From Apricaphanius iberus (lineage: Eukaryota; Chordata; Actinopteri; Cyprinodontiformes; Aphaniidae): a stretch of DNA of 64,000 bases. The DNA lies in assembly GCA_028564705.1 (NCBI GenBank), contig JAPXFQ010002822.1:1736001-1800000 (forward strand), in the 5' to 3' direction. Under the pieces are notes generated by a model. It made no database searches. It saw only the letters and a list, made by a program, of their open reading frames with translations, and was not told the origin of the DNA. Each line of letters starts with the position of its first letter. Within the stretch, counting starts at the first letter, position 1. Shown in pieces: positions 1 to 12,702 of this stretch. The translations under genes and the position numbers were made by a program.

Positions 1-3000
1 TTTAAGATCTTTGGACACGCTTCAGCTTCTTTAAATTGAACATTCATGGTATAATGTTGCATTGTGGCAAAAAATAGACGAATAAAAGAGAACTAATTGC
101 ATTTGAGCCATGATTTAAAATAACTTAGTGAGCTGCAACAAATAAGAGGGAATTTTGCCAGGATACTATATGCCTTAATTAGATTTAAAAAAAAGATATT
201 TCTGTAACCATACTGCTATCATATTTAGAGAAAAGGTATATATTGAAAAACAAAATGTGGAGAAGTGATATTGAGAGATATACTTAGGATGAATGTAGGA
301 GATATTAATAATCATAATGAAAACAAAAAGTGTCCCAAGGTTTGTAGTCCAGTCAAATGCAATAAAACATTGTTGAATCTCCTGTTTTTATGATAGAATT
401 TGATCAAAATACAGATAATAAAGAAAGCATTGGATTCATCATTCATTTTAAAAGACTCTGATGAGCTCTTGTTGAAGCTAAAATGTCACTCACTTTAGGT
501 TTGACTCTTATTTTACTAGATTAAAGATTTTCACACTTTTATTATTCCATTTGACATGTCAGGAATGATCATTATTTTGAGGAATATGATTGGAAAACCT
601 GTATAACATGACAAAGTACCACCTTATTTACTGAGATTTGCTGAATCAAATTTCTTTTGAAAGAACGAATTTTGTTGGCTAGCTTTTTCACAGCACAATC
701 AGCAGCTGAGAGAGTCGGGCGGAAGACAAATAAAGTGTTGAGTGGGAGTGAATGCATCCTCTGGCTTTTACAAGTAAAGCCACTTCAGTGGCGTGAACCA
801 TTGGCCTGACCAGGAGCCCACCCGCCCTTCAGTGTGCTCCTGAGTGTGTGTGGCATCGTGTCCATCCATAGGTGGTGATGCAGCCAGAGTTGTGACAGGG
901 AGGAGAGTGGGAGGATGTTTCTGTCAAGAGTTCACCGTGGTGTATTTGTGCACTCTGCATGTGTGTATGTGTGCATGTGTTGACCACAGTTGAAAGCTGT
1001 CAAAGGGAGACAAGTTGAGGTGAAGAGAGGTCCCTGTGGTGTTTCTGTGTGTGTGTGTTTTAGCATTGAAAGGAGAGTGATTCAATGGTCATGTATTTAG
1101 GCCTATTGTGTGCGTAAGGCTGTGCTTGCTGGGCTGTGTTGAAGTTCTGTTCTACCCCACCACCCTTGTCCAGACCAGCTGTCAATCAGCTTTTGCAATT
1201 CCCACCTCTGCTGACCGCTTTGCGTCCCAAGCACAAACAAAAAACACTTACAGTACACCAACAAATATTTAAACATTCTCAGGCGAAGACGTGTTTTAGA
1301 AACTCCAGTTAATATGTTGATGTAGAAATGATAATCTGAGCATTGCTCCCTGTGGAAGAAAACAAAAAAGTACTAATTAAGTCACAACATGTTCTTAAAC
1401 AGAGTTAGGGATGCACAATACATTTCCATTAATATCACTAATGGCTGACGTCAGTAATTTTTTACCACATTATTATCAGTCTGATGAGTACAGACGTCAA
1501 TTCTGTGGCTATTTTAGTATCAGGATTTACAGTAGATGCTGCTAGATCTGGTATTGGGTCAGCAGGGACAGGTAGAGCGGTGTGCAACTGAATATTCATG
1601 GGGAAGCAATAGGAAAGTGACAAAGAATAGCACTTTGAGAGTTTAGCAAATACTGGATACTTGAATGTCACATCTCAGAAGCAGAAGTACTGTCTTAGAA
1701 AAAGGAGGAAAAACAAATTGACATTGTCATCAGCTGTAATTACCAGGTACAATTAAGTCAGTGCATAAAGTAGCGTGTAGCATTATGGACACCACAGCCA
1801 CTGTTATTAGGATACAAAACAACCAAAAGACACATATAATGTAATACTCAAGTCCTGTTTTGGGAGATACCTTGATATATATAAAAAAAATTCTTTGTTT
1901 AAATTTGAAGTGCATGTGTCCATCCTGCTGCTAAAAAGATGGGCGAGAAAACAAATTTAGTTGAGCTCTAGCCGTCCTCTTGCGAGCCAGCCCACTTTTT
2001 AAAAACATTATTAGGTAGGGAATTTGAGAGTCTGAATCAGCATAAAATGAAGTGGACATTAAAATGGACATTTTAAAGTGCACTTCAACATTCTTTGCAC
2101 ATTTAAACAAACCTGGAGGACTTCATGAACTTTAAAGAGCAGAGCTTAGCCTACATTGTTATGTTGAGTTCTTTAGATCAGGTCATGCTAAATTGAAATA
2201 ACGCAGCATAAAGAGATCAAATCAGCATATGTGGTTACAAAACAAATACTTTTTGCAAACTGTGCCTTCTGCACCCTGACAGGCTGTCGCCTATGTAGGT
2301 GAAAAACCTTAATCGGTGCAAAATGCTCCTCAGTTTGAATTCCAGACAGGGACACACTCACGCACGCACAACCAAAAGTCTTTTCGGAGTGTGTGGCTGC
2401 AGATGATTAGCATATTTGACTTAGAGACTCATTAATCACTGCCTTCTTTCTGGCCCGTGGCCTGAATTACAGATAAAGGTGCTTTAGGTTGTCAATATTA
2501 TGTCTCCATCTTGTCTTGTATTTCTTTGACCCAACTACAGCAAAAAGACAGGAATGTAAAAGAGGGAAGATTTAAGGTTTTGTCTTGGGTAAAAAGAAGA
2601 AAAACAAGAAAAAAGTACATTTTTAGGACAAATCTCTGAGTTTGCGTTTCAGATGTAATACAAGATCTAAGAGGGCCGCCCTCTAATTGATATTTTAATT
2701 TAAGCTTTTGATCAGTCAGGTAGCAAATTAATAAATGTGCTTTTAACTCCTTGGTGATGTATTCTAACTAAAAGTTCCTTTTAAATAAAATGTGGAAAAG
2801 AAGAGATGTTTTTGCTGGCTCCAGGTAACGTAACGCAATGATCCCCCTGCTACAAAAGAGAGGAACATTTCATACTTTCTTCGCCTTATATGGTTTATGT
2901 GGTGAAGACAAAGTTTCAGCCTGCCTTCAGCTGCAGGTTGTTTTGTTTGTCCAAGGTCACTGACAGGTTAGCTGGACTCTGAGAAGAGTAAAGATACAGT

Positions 3001-4599
3001 ACAATCTAATGTTTTTAGGTTGAAATAGGGCAGCGGCAAGCTCCGGGGAGAATAAACACACATCAATACACTCTAGGAGAGACAGCAACATATCCACGTA
3101 TAAAATCAGGGCAATGATGAAGAGCAGAGGGGCTATATTGGTGTTGGGGGAGGTTGTTCACCTGTCCAAAGCTATAAATATACACAGACACAATCACACA
3201 CCCCGCAGCTCTTAGATATGCATGTCCTTGTTCTGCGGTCGGGGTGAGAGGCTGACCTGGTTTTAACAATACGACCTCCAGTGTTAAAAACTCACTCAAA
3301 AGCCCACACAATGGCTGCAAACAAGGGACCTGCGCATCTGCAGGTGCACTCATATACAGGTGTCCATTGTTGTCTTTCTTTTCAATTTCTTGCCAGATTT
3401 TGGGCTGCGAATAATTTTTAGTAGTTATAACAATGCCAAGTATCTGCCAAGTGGCTGTCCATGTAGGAATAGCAAAGGGTTGTTGTGTCTTTTAGAAAAG
3501 AAAATATGCTGCATGATGAAATAATGAACACAAAATATAACCAAACTGGTACTAAATGTACCGTTTAAATAAACCATTCAGAAAACATTATCCATATTCA
3601 TTTAGTGGCCTTATTTTTGGCCCATAAAGCGCTAATATTTAAGCATCAGCAGATTTATGCCCAAACACATCAGATTTATGAAGAAAATGGATTCAAGGAA
3701 GCATAGTTCTTTGAAAAGAGACACTGTTTTTTGGTTGACCCAAATTATCCACAAACTGCTTAGAAGAGGTAATTTAATCCTTTGGATATTAGTATAACAA
3801 ATGACCAGGTTTAAGTGTTGAGTCTATTTAAATTTTAAACTGTTTCATATATTTTCTGTTTATGTATCACTGCCCCCCAGGATTGAAGAAAGACACCTTT
3901 AACATTGAAAATCACTGAGATAAAGAATCTTGGCTCATTCTACCCATAAATTCCCTAATAAAGATCAATCTTCAGCTTGGAGGAGAGAAACAATAAACTG
4001 GGACTTTTTTACATCTCCCTGAGGATTGGCAATCAATACATGAGTGTGTGTGTGAGGGGGAGGGATTCAGTGTTGTGAATGTACCCTATCTGTTTTTGAC
4101 TAAGTAGTAAGCTAAACTTAAGCTGATTAACCTCCAATTATTCAGGTTGAACACCGTAAAACAAAAGTATGGTTTTTTTGTGTGAAGTGATGTTACAGTG
4201 AAATGCGAGCCAAAATGGAGATCCATACTTTTGTTATACAGCCTCCATTTTGAGAAAGGGAGACTTGGGCTTTTCAACAGGAACCCCAATTTAAAGAAAG
4301 GAGAGTTGGTGTCTCTTTTTAAACTAAGCCTGTTAAGTTTCGAATCTATCAAACTTGGAGAATGCACATCTGTACGCACTTTATGCTTTATAAATCCCAC
4401 TCTCCCTACAAATGTGCTCAGCTGTTTTTAAATAATTTCCCGCCTCCTACACACCCACTTTCTGCCATAAATGATGAATGCAAAGTGTCTAGTGAATAAT
4501 CTGCATAGATTTAAAACAGCCAATACGGGACGTTTCACTGGTAACCATGGCACCCAAAAGAGAATGTAATTCCACAGACAGAAACAGGTGATCGATTGG

Positions 4600-4600
<1 letters not shown>
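1..4600. other. Intron 1 sequence without recognised feature
   Basis: AT-rich sequence with short GT-rich patches around 950-985 and 1045-1062. Open frames here are short, lack homology I recognise and overlap on both strands. It should be intron 1 of ptprt because the next exon downstream begins in phase 1 with no start codon. I recognise no mobile element in it. Conserved enhancers could be present but cannot be seen from one sequence. Confidence 0.6.

Positions 4601-4652
<52 letters not shown>
4601..4652. repeat. (CAAT)13 microsatellite
   Basis: Thirteen uninterrupted CAAT units, preceded by an imperfect GATCGATTGGT. A perfect tetranucleotide run of this length is expected to be polymorphic in length. 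Confidence 0.97.
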
Positions 4653-6325
4653 GTTTATCTATATATATTGCTGTAATCAGCCAATGCTTCACATCAAAAC
4701 ACAAAAATACAGTTGCAAAAAAGGTGTAAAAAGAAAAGAGTAAAAATAGCGCTATTAAAACACACACAAAAATAAAATAAAAGCAGCATCCTAAGCAATA
4801 ATACAAATAAAAACGCTAAATCTAAAGTTTATGTATATGTTCCTTTCTCCTGTAAGAACAATAATACTGGAATAAGGGCAAATTAAAACTAAACAAACTA
4901 AATTACAGCAGAACATCATAAGTTTCAGTAGCTACTCCTATATACTGCTGGTGGCACCTCTTCAATGCTCATCCATTGTGCAGTACTATGCAGGAGTGTA
5001 ACTGCAGTATTCATATCTCTAATTTATTCATTAAATGCAATAATTATTGCAATTGCTATATAATCTGAAGACATACATCTATGTGAACATAGTGTGATAT
5101 AGTTCTTCTGTACGATATATATTATTCAGATTCTTTTATTCTTAGTTGAGAGATGAGGGGGTGACTCTTGATTGTGTGTTCGTGTGTTCACATTTAACAA
5201 CAACAACAACAAAAAAGATTTGACTGTTTGAATCAGAATCATAATTTCAAAAAAAGGACACCTGATATATATATATATATTTTTTTTTTGTAGGTATTTG
5301 ACAAAAGGGAGACCTGATATTTTAAATTAAATCCTTCTTTTAGCAAAAAGAGGGCTACTTGTTTAAAGTAGAACCACCATAGAGCCAAAACTCCAATTTC
5401 ACTCTGTCCCACTAATGTTCATCAGCAAATAACAAATTGTATTAGTTCGTTAAATCTGTTAATCTCAGTGTTTGATGAAACCTTATGTCAGACATTGTAA
5501 AATTTGTTTGAGAATAATAAAAACCTTGCGTCTCAAGTTTCTGTTTAAATTCCACCCACTGTGTAGTTGAAGACGTCTAAGTCAGAAAATGAAGCGAGCA
5601 GAAATCCTTTACAGTTCAGAAGGTGAATTTTTAAAGATTTCTGTGACTGTACATGCAAACATACATATTTAACCTCCCTTCTCTGCATAACAGATTTGAA
5701 CTCATACTCTATGCAAATTAACGAAAGTTCAATGTGCAGCCTAAACAAATTTTGAATGCAGAAACAGAAAGAATGATCAAAAGCTTCAGATATTTCAAGA
5801 GACCAAATCTTAGCGCTGCCTGGTAAAAATGATTTAACCAAACTAAAAAGTACCCTAAATAACCCACATCTGCTAACATTTCACTTTCTGTAATGAAGGC
5901 CAAATGCTCAGTGGTGCCCACATCCAAGCTGAGGGCAGCATTTAGTGATGCAGCTAATTTAAATTGAGTATTAAGCTGGGCAGAGGTGAGGAGTGAAGGG
6001 CCTCTTCAACCTACACTTTTCTATTGTGAATATTTACAGGGATTAAGCTGGCTTTCGCTTGAAGGGAAATTATATATGTGCTGATGTGCAACACGTTGGC
6101 AGGTCATGCACGTCTGTGAACTTCTGTGTGTGTTTGTTGAGTGTTGAAATTGTTAAATACAACTGACTTACAGAACATTGCAGATTCAACTAGAGTTCCT
6201 TTCAATTTGTCTTTAAACTAATCTACCATATTACTAATACATCTTAGTTTTCTGTTAAATCCACCAAACCTGGCATGTAGAGCAGCCAACTTCTTGCAAT
6301 AACCTTTTTGATAAAGCCAGATTAA
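4653..6325. other. Intron 1 sequence, simple repeat only
   Basis: A/T-rich with a short (AT)8 run at 5265-5280 that passes directly into a T tract. Two overlapping minus-strand frames (5545-5927) of 98 and 69 residues show no family signature and look like chance. The last three bases (TAA) belong to the target duplication of the next element. Confidence 0.55.
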
Positions 6326-6946
6326 GGCCGTTTTCACATGTGTGGCCGTACCAGAAAACGGCCAGAGAAAATGCTAATTTTTTCTGTTCACATGTCACGG
6401 ATCTCTGACCGTATTGGGATCCAGTCTTTTACTACAAATAAACAGCAGGTGGCGGTATACAAATAAGTCTTAGTTCTCCAACAAACAAGGGAGTGAGAAG
6501 TACCGACGTCATAAAACGAGCGACAGCCTAGAATGTAAAAAAACTGGTCTACTGGTCAGCTGCTACCTGAAGCCATCTACAGGGTGAGTGTTGTAGTAAA
6601 CCCGCCGTTTTGTAACCTGCTGTGTTGCTGTGGGATGCTTGAATCGCGTTGTTTTGGTATTTGTATGGTGATTCTGTAATTTCGGCCGGCGATGTCGTCA
6701 TTTCCGCATGGAGCGTGTCTATTGTCTTTTTTTTTTTTGCGTCTATTGTCTTGAGTACGGCCAGAGTACGCGTTGTGTTCACATGATACGTGGCCGCTCG
6801 TACCTGGACTCGGATGCTACCTCCAAGGCAGGTCTCTCTGGCCGTATTCTGGCACGGTACAGTCTGTGTTCACATGGTACGAAATAAGTGGATTTTGACC
6901 AAATACCGTACCCGAGTACGGACTCCCGTACCATGTGAAAGCGCCC
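6326..6946. mobile_element. Non-autonomous PIF-Harbinger-like DNA transposon (MITE)
   Basis: The ends are inverted repeats: GGCCGTTTTCACATG on the left, and GGGCGCTTTCACATG when the right end is read on the minus strand (13 of 15 match). The element is flanked by TAA at 6323-6325 and 6947-6949, the 3-bp TWA-type duplication typical of PIF-Harbinger elements. The inside contains further CACATG and CGTAC blocks related to the ends, such as TTCACATGATACG and TTCACATGGTACG, a subterminal repeat pattern. It is about 621 bp long and I recognise no transposase, so it must have been moved in trans. Superfamily assignment rests on the target duplication and the short ends; hAT-like elements usually duplicate 8 bp and fit less well. 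Confidence 0.72.
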
Positions 6947-6949
6947 TAA

Positions 6950-8041
6950 GTTACATCCAAAAGTTAACCTAACTAAAATATGTCAAAATCAAGCAATTTA
7001 TGTTCATCTCCTGTAAACGAAAATTTAGGTTTTTTTAACTTATTTTGTGTTTTCTGGAGACATTCTGCATACAAAACGCAGTCGGTGGGAACTGCATTCT
7101 GTGCGACAGCTGTACGGAAACTAGACCGCATCTGTACCGCACCCGACCGGTACCGCACCTGGTCTGACATAGGTGTTCAGTTTGTTCTGAAGGTTTTACA
7201 TTATTAACTAAAATATTTATTTGAAAGTACTGATGAGAAATGTTGTTTCATACAAAATCCTTTTTGTATGGGAAAAGGTGTGTGAGAACAGACAATTTTG
7301 TTTTTATGCTAAATACAGTTGCTAATTGGGTAAAAAAAAAGAAAGCAGTTTAGACATTTATTGAATTTATCTAATTGAAAATAAATAAAATCTGGAGGAA
7401 AGTAATCTAATTCAACGGACAAGAGAAAAGGATTAAATTACTTGGAAAAATTGGGAAGGAATTAGAGCAGAAAAAGGTCAATTCAGGAACATGACAAATG
7501 AATGAGAATGATGAATCAACTGAGGTCAAAGACAGCATGCTTCTAAAGAAGTGTGTGAAAAGCAAAAAAAGAACGGGATCAAAACAGAAGGTAAAAAAGG
7601 TTGGTAAAGGACAGTAGAGTGATATTATGTGATACGAAAACCTGAGCAGAGGAAAATAAATGGAGAATGATTCAGACGTGGAAGATAAAAAGTGCTGAAG
7701 GGACGATGGGGAAGCTGATTGCTCCCCCTTGTGGGTTTTTCTTGGGGCGAGGTCTGGACCTGCTGCCTCCCCTAATGAGCACCTTAGAGAGCGTGTGTGT
7801 CTGTGAGAGTCTGTATTCAGATGTCCAGCAAAAAAAGGTTTGTACAGTTAAAGGTGTGTTTAAATGAGGCAGGTCTGATTCTCATGGCTGTAATTGTTTT
7901 TATATGATGGCCTGTGTACACCTGGAATAAGAGAGGAATAGCATCGTAAAAAAAGAAAGGTTTGCTGAATCCATTTTTATGCTTTATTTGAAGCTTACTT
8001 CTTTTTTTTGTTCTACAGTTATAAAATGGACACAGCATGGT
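6950..8041. other. Intron 1 sequence without recognised feature
   Basis: The stretch 7380-7700 is rich in A and G on the + strand. Otherwise no repeat family, exon-like signal or structured element was recognised. Short frames on both strands carry no family motif. Confidence 0.5.
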
Positions 8042-8085
8042 GACATCCAGGTGCGCTGGGTTCGAATCCCGGCTTGGGAGTGTGT
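8042..8085 (+). repeat. tRNA-like SINE head fragment
   Basis: Contains a perfect pol III B box, GGTTCGAATCC, at 8059-8069, embedded in wording typical of fish SINE heads (GTGCGCTGGGTTCGAATCCC). It stops after about 45 bp, so it is a truncated head lying beside the larger minus-strand repeat at 8138. It is not a tRNA gene: no cloverleaf arms can be folded around it. Confidence 0.45.
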
Positions 8086-8137
8086 GAAGTTCATGATAAA
8101 TAACACATGGAAATTGAAAATGATAAACATATTAATA

Positions 8138-8440
8138 TCCATCCATCTTCTGAACCGCATAGTCCTCCAGGGGTCGTGGGGGGGCTGGTGCCTATCTCCA
8201 GCTTTCAACGGGCGAGAGGCGGGGTACACCCTGGACAGGCCGCCAGTCCATCACAGGAGACGTAGAGACAGACAGGACAAACAACCATGCACACACACAC
8301 ACACACCTAAGGACAATTTAGAGTGATACATTTGGACTGTGGGAGGAGGCACGGAGAGAACATGCAAATTCCATGCAGAAAAGCCAGGATATGAACCCAC
8401 AACGTTCTAACGTTGTGCTAACCACTGTGCCACCGTGCAG
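8138..8440 (-). repeat. Common teleost short interspersed repeat, minus strand
   Basis: Read on the minus strand it starts CTGCACGGTGGCACAGTGGT, has a degenerate pol III B box (GGGTTCATATCC, + strand 8387-8398) and an A-box-like AGTGGTTAGC. It continues through the fish repeat wording for 'CCTCCCACAGTCC', 'CTAAATTGTCC' and 'GGGTGTACCCCGCCTCTCGCC', then ends in ATGGATGGAT. I recognise this as a very frequent interspersed repeat of fish genomes; the class name was not verified. A (CA)n run at 8290-8306 lies inside it. Most of the length is preserved, but point changes are visible in the head. Confidence 0.72.
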
Positions 8441-9081
8441 ACCCATATTAATATTGGCATAATAATAATCATGACAAAAATATTTATAATTATTATTATT
8501 ATTATTTTCTGCTAGAAAGAACTTGGAAAGAAGTTGCAGTCTTCAAAAACAGGTGCTTTGGTTGTTCAGGATTGTTCTACTGTTCAAACCGAATCAACAT
8601 GCAGGGTGTTAATGAGATCAAACCTCCTCCTCGTTGTGTCTTTGTACATGCATGTGTATGTGACAGCCATAGTGAGCAAAACTATAAAGAAAATTACCAA
8701 ATGAGTATTTTTACACTGTAAAAGTGTGAGCAACAAATAACACTTTGAATTAATTGTGTGGGTGTGAAAAATTCTACATTTAATTGGGGTCTGCTATCGG
8801 AGCATCTTAGATTAAAAAACAACAAAGAGCAAAATACAACATTATGAAAAATAAATGGATTTGGGTTAGAAAACTTAGAATTATTATTTATTATATATTT
8901 TATTTTGAGGATAGTGCTACAAATCAGCAGCTACTTTAACACCAAACAGTGATTCCTTCAAATAAATTAGCCTTGTTGAAGTATTAAGCCAATCCTTGCC
9001 CAACGGCATTGAGTACCGACTTGTTCCCAGGCTGAGCGCTTCCATCATTTCTGACAATGTTTACCTGTTTATACTGGAAAG
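8441..9081. other. Intron 1 spacer with (ATT)n run
   Basis: An (ATT)-rich run occupies 8487-8508. The remainder is AT-rich intronic sequence in which I see no exon, repeat family or RNA gene. Confidence 0.5.
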
Positions 9082-9352
9082 TGTCATGTGTCCTAGGTGC
9101 AGCATCTACCCAAACGCAGAGGCAGATAAAGGGCAGTGTTTATTGGGATGAGGTTTGATGATGATCGCTGGAGTGGAGCGATGAAAGCCGTACATCAGAC
9201 CGACAAGGAAGAAGGAACTGGCAGGAAGTGAGAGAAGGTGAAGGGCTTAAACACTTGAAGGTAATGAGGATTAGGTGATAACCAGGATTGGAGACGGGTG
9301 CAGAGAATAATGAGACGGTGAGTAAACAGGACAGAGTGTTCAGATTCTGACA
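9082..9352. mobile_element. Short interspersed element with TGTCA...TGACA ends
   Basis: Starts TGTCATGTGTCC and ends CAGATTCTGACA. On the minus strand it reads TGTCAGAATCTG and later CCTCTGCGTTTGGGT, wording I recognise from a common fish repeat of about 250-350 bp. No open frame of note lies inside. The termini could be those of a solo LTR or a small DNA transposon; I could not identify a clean target duplication. It abuts the SINE-like repeat that follows. Confidence 0.45.
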
Positions 9353-9361
9353 GAAAATTGT

Positions 9362-9540
9362 GTTTTTTTTAAAGATTTTGCAGCCCTTATTAGAAATGGA
9401 TAGCGCAAAAAGGGAGAGGAGTGGGGGAAGAGACATTTGGCAAATGTCTGGGGGGTGAAATTGAACCTGGGATACCGCTTCAAGGACTGAGCCTCTGAAC
9501 ATGGGGCACCCGTTTTAACCACTACACAACACAATGCCCC
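9362..9540 (-). repeat. tRNA-derived SINE-like repeat, minus strand
   Basis: On the minus strand the head contains GTAGTGGTTAA (A-box-like) and GGTTCAATTTC (degenerate B box, + strand 9457-9467), then the phrase 'GCCCCATGTTCAGAGGCTCAG' in split form. It ends in an AAAA-rich tail. A second, more diverged copy of the same family lies at 54690-54851, also on the minus strand. The degenerate boxes indicate an old, inactive copy. Confidence 0.6.
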
Positions 9541-10554
9541 ACGAAAGTGTGTTATGGTAGGTTTAAAAAAGATTCCTGTGAATATTGAAATAAAATTACT
9601 ACTTCCTCAAAACAGAAACTACCTGTGTTCTTCCTATTCTTTTACAGGTTTACCCGTTAGTCCAGATAACCGAATTTAAGTGACTACAGGAGTGCTGTCA
9701 GACAGTGATGTGGGATTTAGTGTGAATTCTGTGTGCATCACTGGCGTTTTTTTGTGAATATAGTGTAGTAACGAAGCGTGTGTCTGTGAATGCCAGAGCG
9801 AGAGAATAGTGGCCTTGTTCTTTTCTGTGCTCTTTCATGCAGAACTAAATGTTACGTGAAAGGTCCCCTATCGATTCATGTTGCAGATAATTGAAGTCAG
9901 AATGGACCCTTCAGGACAATGCTGTAGGACTTTAACGAACAGTGATACGCACACAGGAACAGATAGATGGAAAAACCGTTACCAAGATAGACAGTGCTTA
10001 TACTGCAGGCATTTGCTCTCTTGGCTGCTGTTAACTTTTTTTTTGTTGCAATAAGCTCAGTTTTGAGGTCTGTTTTTGTATATGACAAAATGACAAAATG
10101 ATTAGGGAACAGAAAACTTTATTTATCAGATCCTGTCTCTAATTACTTTGTAATGATACCATTGTTTTTCTTGAGTGTTATATGAATGAAAAAGTGCAGA
10201 AAAACATTTTATTCTTTAAAACGAAACCTTAATGTTGCTATTTTTGTTTTTAAGAGCCAGTTATGAATGAAAATTAAATGGTTTTCTGATAATTCTGTGG
10301 TATAGCTACCTATTCACTCCTTTAATAGAAATATTAAGCGAACACACATCAACCTCAAAACAGTTACTTGACTCCACAGGATTGCAGGAACATAAAAACG
10401 TAATGTTGCTTCTCAGTTGGGTTTTTATTGTGATGCACGTTAACCAGAAGACTGGTGTGAACAGGGGGAGAAGTGGATAGAACTTGACTTTCCTGAGCGC
10501 GTCGCTCTGCTTCGCTTCCGCGGCCTGTATGAACCAAGCATCACAGTATGACAA
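9541..10554. other. Intron 1 spacer without recognised feature
   Basis: Nothing recognised. A GC-richer patch around 10495-10530 stands out against AT-rich surroundings and lies just outside the LINE fragment; it may be part of a degraded LINE copy, but I cannot align it. Confidence 0.45.
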
Positions 10555-11345
10555 CAGATGTTGAACATAGTTTAGAGCTGAGCAGTGCAATGATTTATAA
10601 ACTAGCAAAAGTATTTTTGAAGTCTATCCTCTAAACTTCAGGCTGCCAGTTTAAGGACTTTAAAACTTGGATGATTCATTCTACTTTCCTGGTTCCGGTG
10701 AGGACACAGGTAGCAGCGTTCTAAATCAGATACAGCTGCCTGATTGACTTTTTAGGCAGGCCTATGAAGACACTGTTACAGTAATCAATCATATACAAAC
10801 GATAAGCACATTGATGAGTTTCTCTAGAATCTTGGGATATTACTTCTTTAATCCTTGAAATATTCTTCAGTTGATAGAAGGCTGACTTTGTAATTGTTTT
10901 AATATGTCTCTGAAGGGTCAGGTCTGAGTCCATTACTACACCCAGATTTCAGGGCAAGTCAGTAGTTTCTGTATTGATTGAAGTTGTGTGCTGACTTTTG
11001 ATAGTTCTTGATAAGTCCATACATCATTAATTTTGTTATATTTCTGGCTAGCTGAAGCTATGGCACATCCACATATTGTTTTTTTCTATGCATATTTTAT
11101 TAGGTTAGTAATCACCTGGTGACATTATAATGTAGAGCTGTGTATCATTTGCATAGCTGTGGAAACTAAGCTTGTACATATTATACCGGAGGGGCCCCAG
11201 GATGATGCCCTGGGGCACCCCACATGCAATTTATGTCTATTGAAAAAAAATGTATCTGTAAGACAACAAAATAAATAACTGTATGACGTGTAAAATAACC
11301 ATTGGTAGGCTTTTTTCCATGACAAAGGTGCCAGTAGTAATTTTG
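10555..11345 (-). mobile_element. L2/Rex1-like LINE fragment (reverse transcriptase 3' half), copy 1
   Basis: On the minus strand it encodes pieces of a non-LTR reverse transcriptase. A GVPQG-type motif is read in one frame from 11201-11221. The catalytic-loop motif at 11141-11155 reads YANDT instead of YADDT. The run MDSDLTLQRHIKTITKSAFY and IDYCNSVF (10721-10933) are typical of the region after the RT palm. Frames change several times, and the two palm motifs are only about 46 bp apart, so internal sequence is missing. It is 5'-truncated, the usual result of incomplete target-primed reverse transcription. The family is Jockey-superfamily-like (L2 or Rex1/Babar); which one was not tested. 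Confidence 0.78.
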
Positions 11346-12702
11346 GGTTGGTTGTTGGGTTGTTTTAATTTATTTTTGCTAGTTTTGTGGAAAAAAAGAA
11401 AGAAAAACAACATTTTACACCCTCTGTATTAAGTACAGAGATTTCCATCAACGTAAGCATTAGTGGAAAGAAACAGTTGATCAATTCAATTCACATAATT
11501 CATCCTTTTTTTCCAGTGAAAAGGCTGGGCAAAAACATATATACACTGTGTCAGACAAATGATTGACAGAGTCAATAACTGCTCTCTTGGACAAAAGTTT
11601 TTTTTAAAGGAGAGGCCTTGTGTTTTCTACTAAAAATTAGATCCAAAGGTCCTAAATCACTGCTGGCAAGAAATAAATAAACTAAATGAGAAAAAAAAAT
11701 ATAGGATTGTTTTTGTTGGCTTCTCCTGTGAAACAAGCAGCAGTGATTTAAATTATTTTAGCTTCTAGAGCTCTTGCCTTGGCTCATAATGCCACAAGAA
11801 AGTTGTTTTAAGCAAGGACCGGTTCTAGATTAAACTAGAAGCAATTTGTTTGGACGTTTTACTATGATTTTTGGATCAAATAGATCTCCAAGAAGCAGTT
11901 ATTTAAGGTACAGTCGAAATAACTGATATCTAGATCAATTAGTTTACACTAATCATCTTTTTTGGACCTAGTTAGGATTTTTTATTTTTAATAAAACCAA
12001 ATTGTCCTGTTTTGCACTGAAAAACCCTCAGCCTTTCCATGTTGTCCAGGCTTATTGGAGTGGCAATAATAGCATTTAGTTTCTGTGGCCATAGGGCAGA
12101 TGTGTGTAAGGGGTACACTGGGGCAGATGGCATATGCTGTTAAATTACTAAATAACAATGTTTGAAGATCCTGGCCTGTTGGCTGACAGCAGATTTAATA
12201 CGAGTTAACTAAGAGAACCAGGACTGCCTGGGAAAGTTTAAACATATTTTTAAATTTATTTTCTCAATCCATCCGCACTTTGTACTCACAAACTGGACAC
12301 CCAGAATTTTTTCATATAAAAATATTAAATCAAGGCAAGAATTGTATAAAAAAAAAGATAGAAGTGGGTTTTAGCATCAATAGATTCAAAACATAATCAT
12401 TTCTGAAATTCACCAAACTTGGATCTAGCTTTTTTTTCAAGGATTTCATCACTGTAGGAACCATGAACACAGCCACTTGTCCTCAGTTTGTTCCCACACT
12501 TAAACACAGATTGGCACTCAGGATCAGTAGATGTTATCTAAGTGAGCAGTAAACAGGCTCCTTAAAAGTGGTACCCTCAAGGAGCCTCCCGCCCGGTTTG
12601 GGCTCCGTAAGTCCTGTCGCTTTGTGTTTGCACCGGCTGACATGAACACCTCTAATGGTCTGTTTGTGCCTTGAAGGAGCAGAGATCATAGCAAGAGAGA
12701 GA
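11346..12702. other. Intron 1 spacer without recognised feature
   Basis: AT-rich with many short A and T tracts. A GC-richer patch near 12575-12625 shows no repeat or exon signature I recognise. No open frame of useful length. Confidence 0.5.

Noticed and set aside
4601..4652. Regular repeat array considered as CRISPR
   Set aside because: Perfect 4-bp microsatellite without spacers, in vertebrate DNA.
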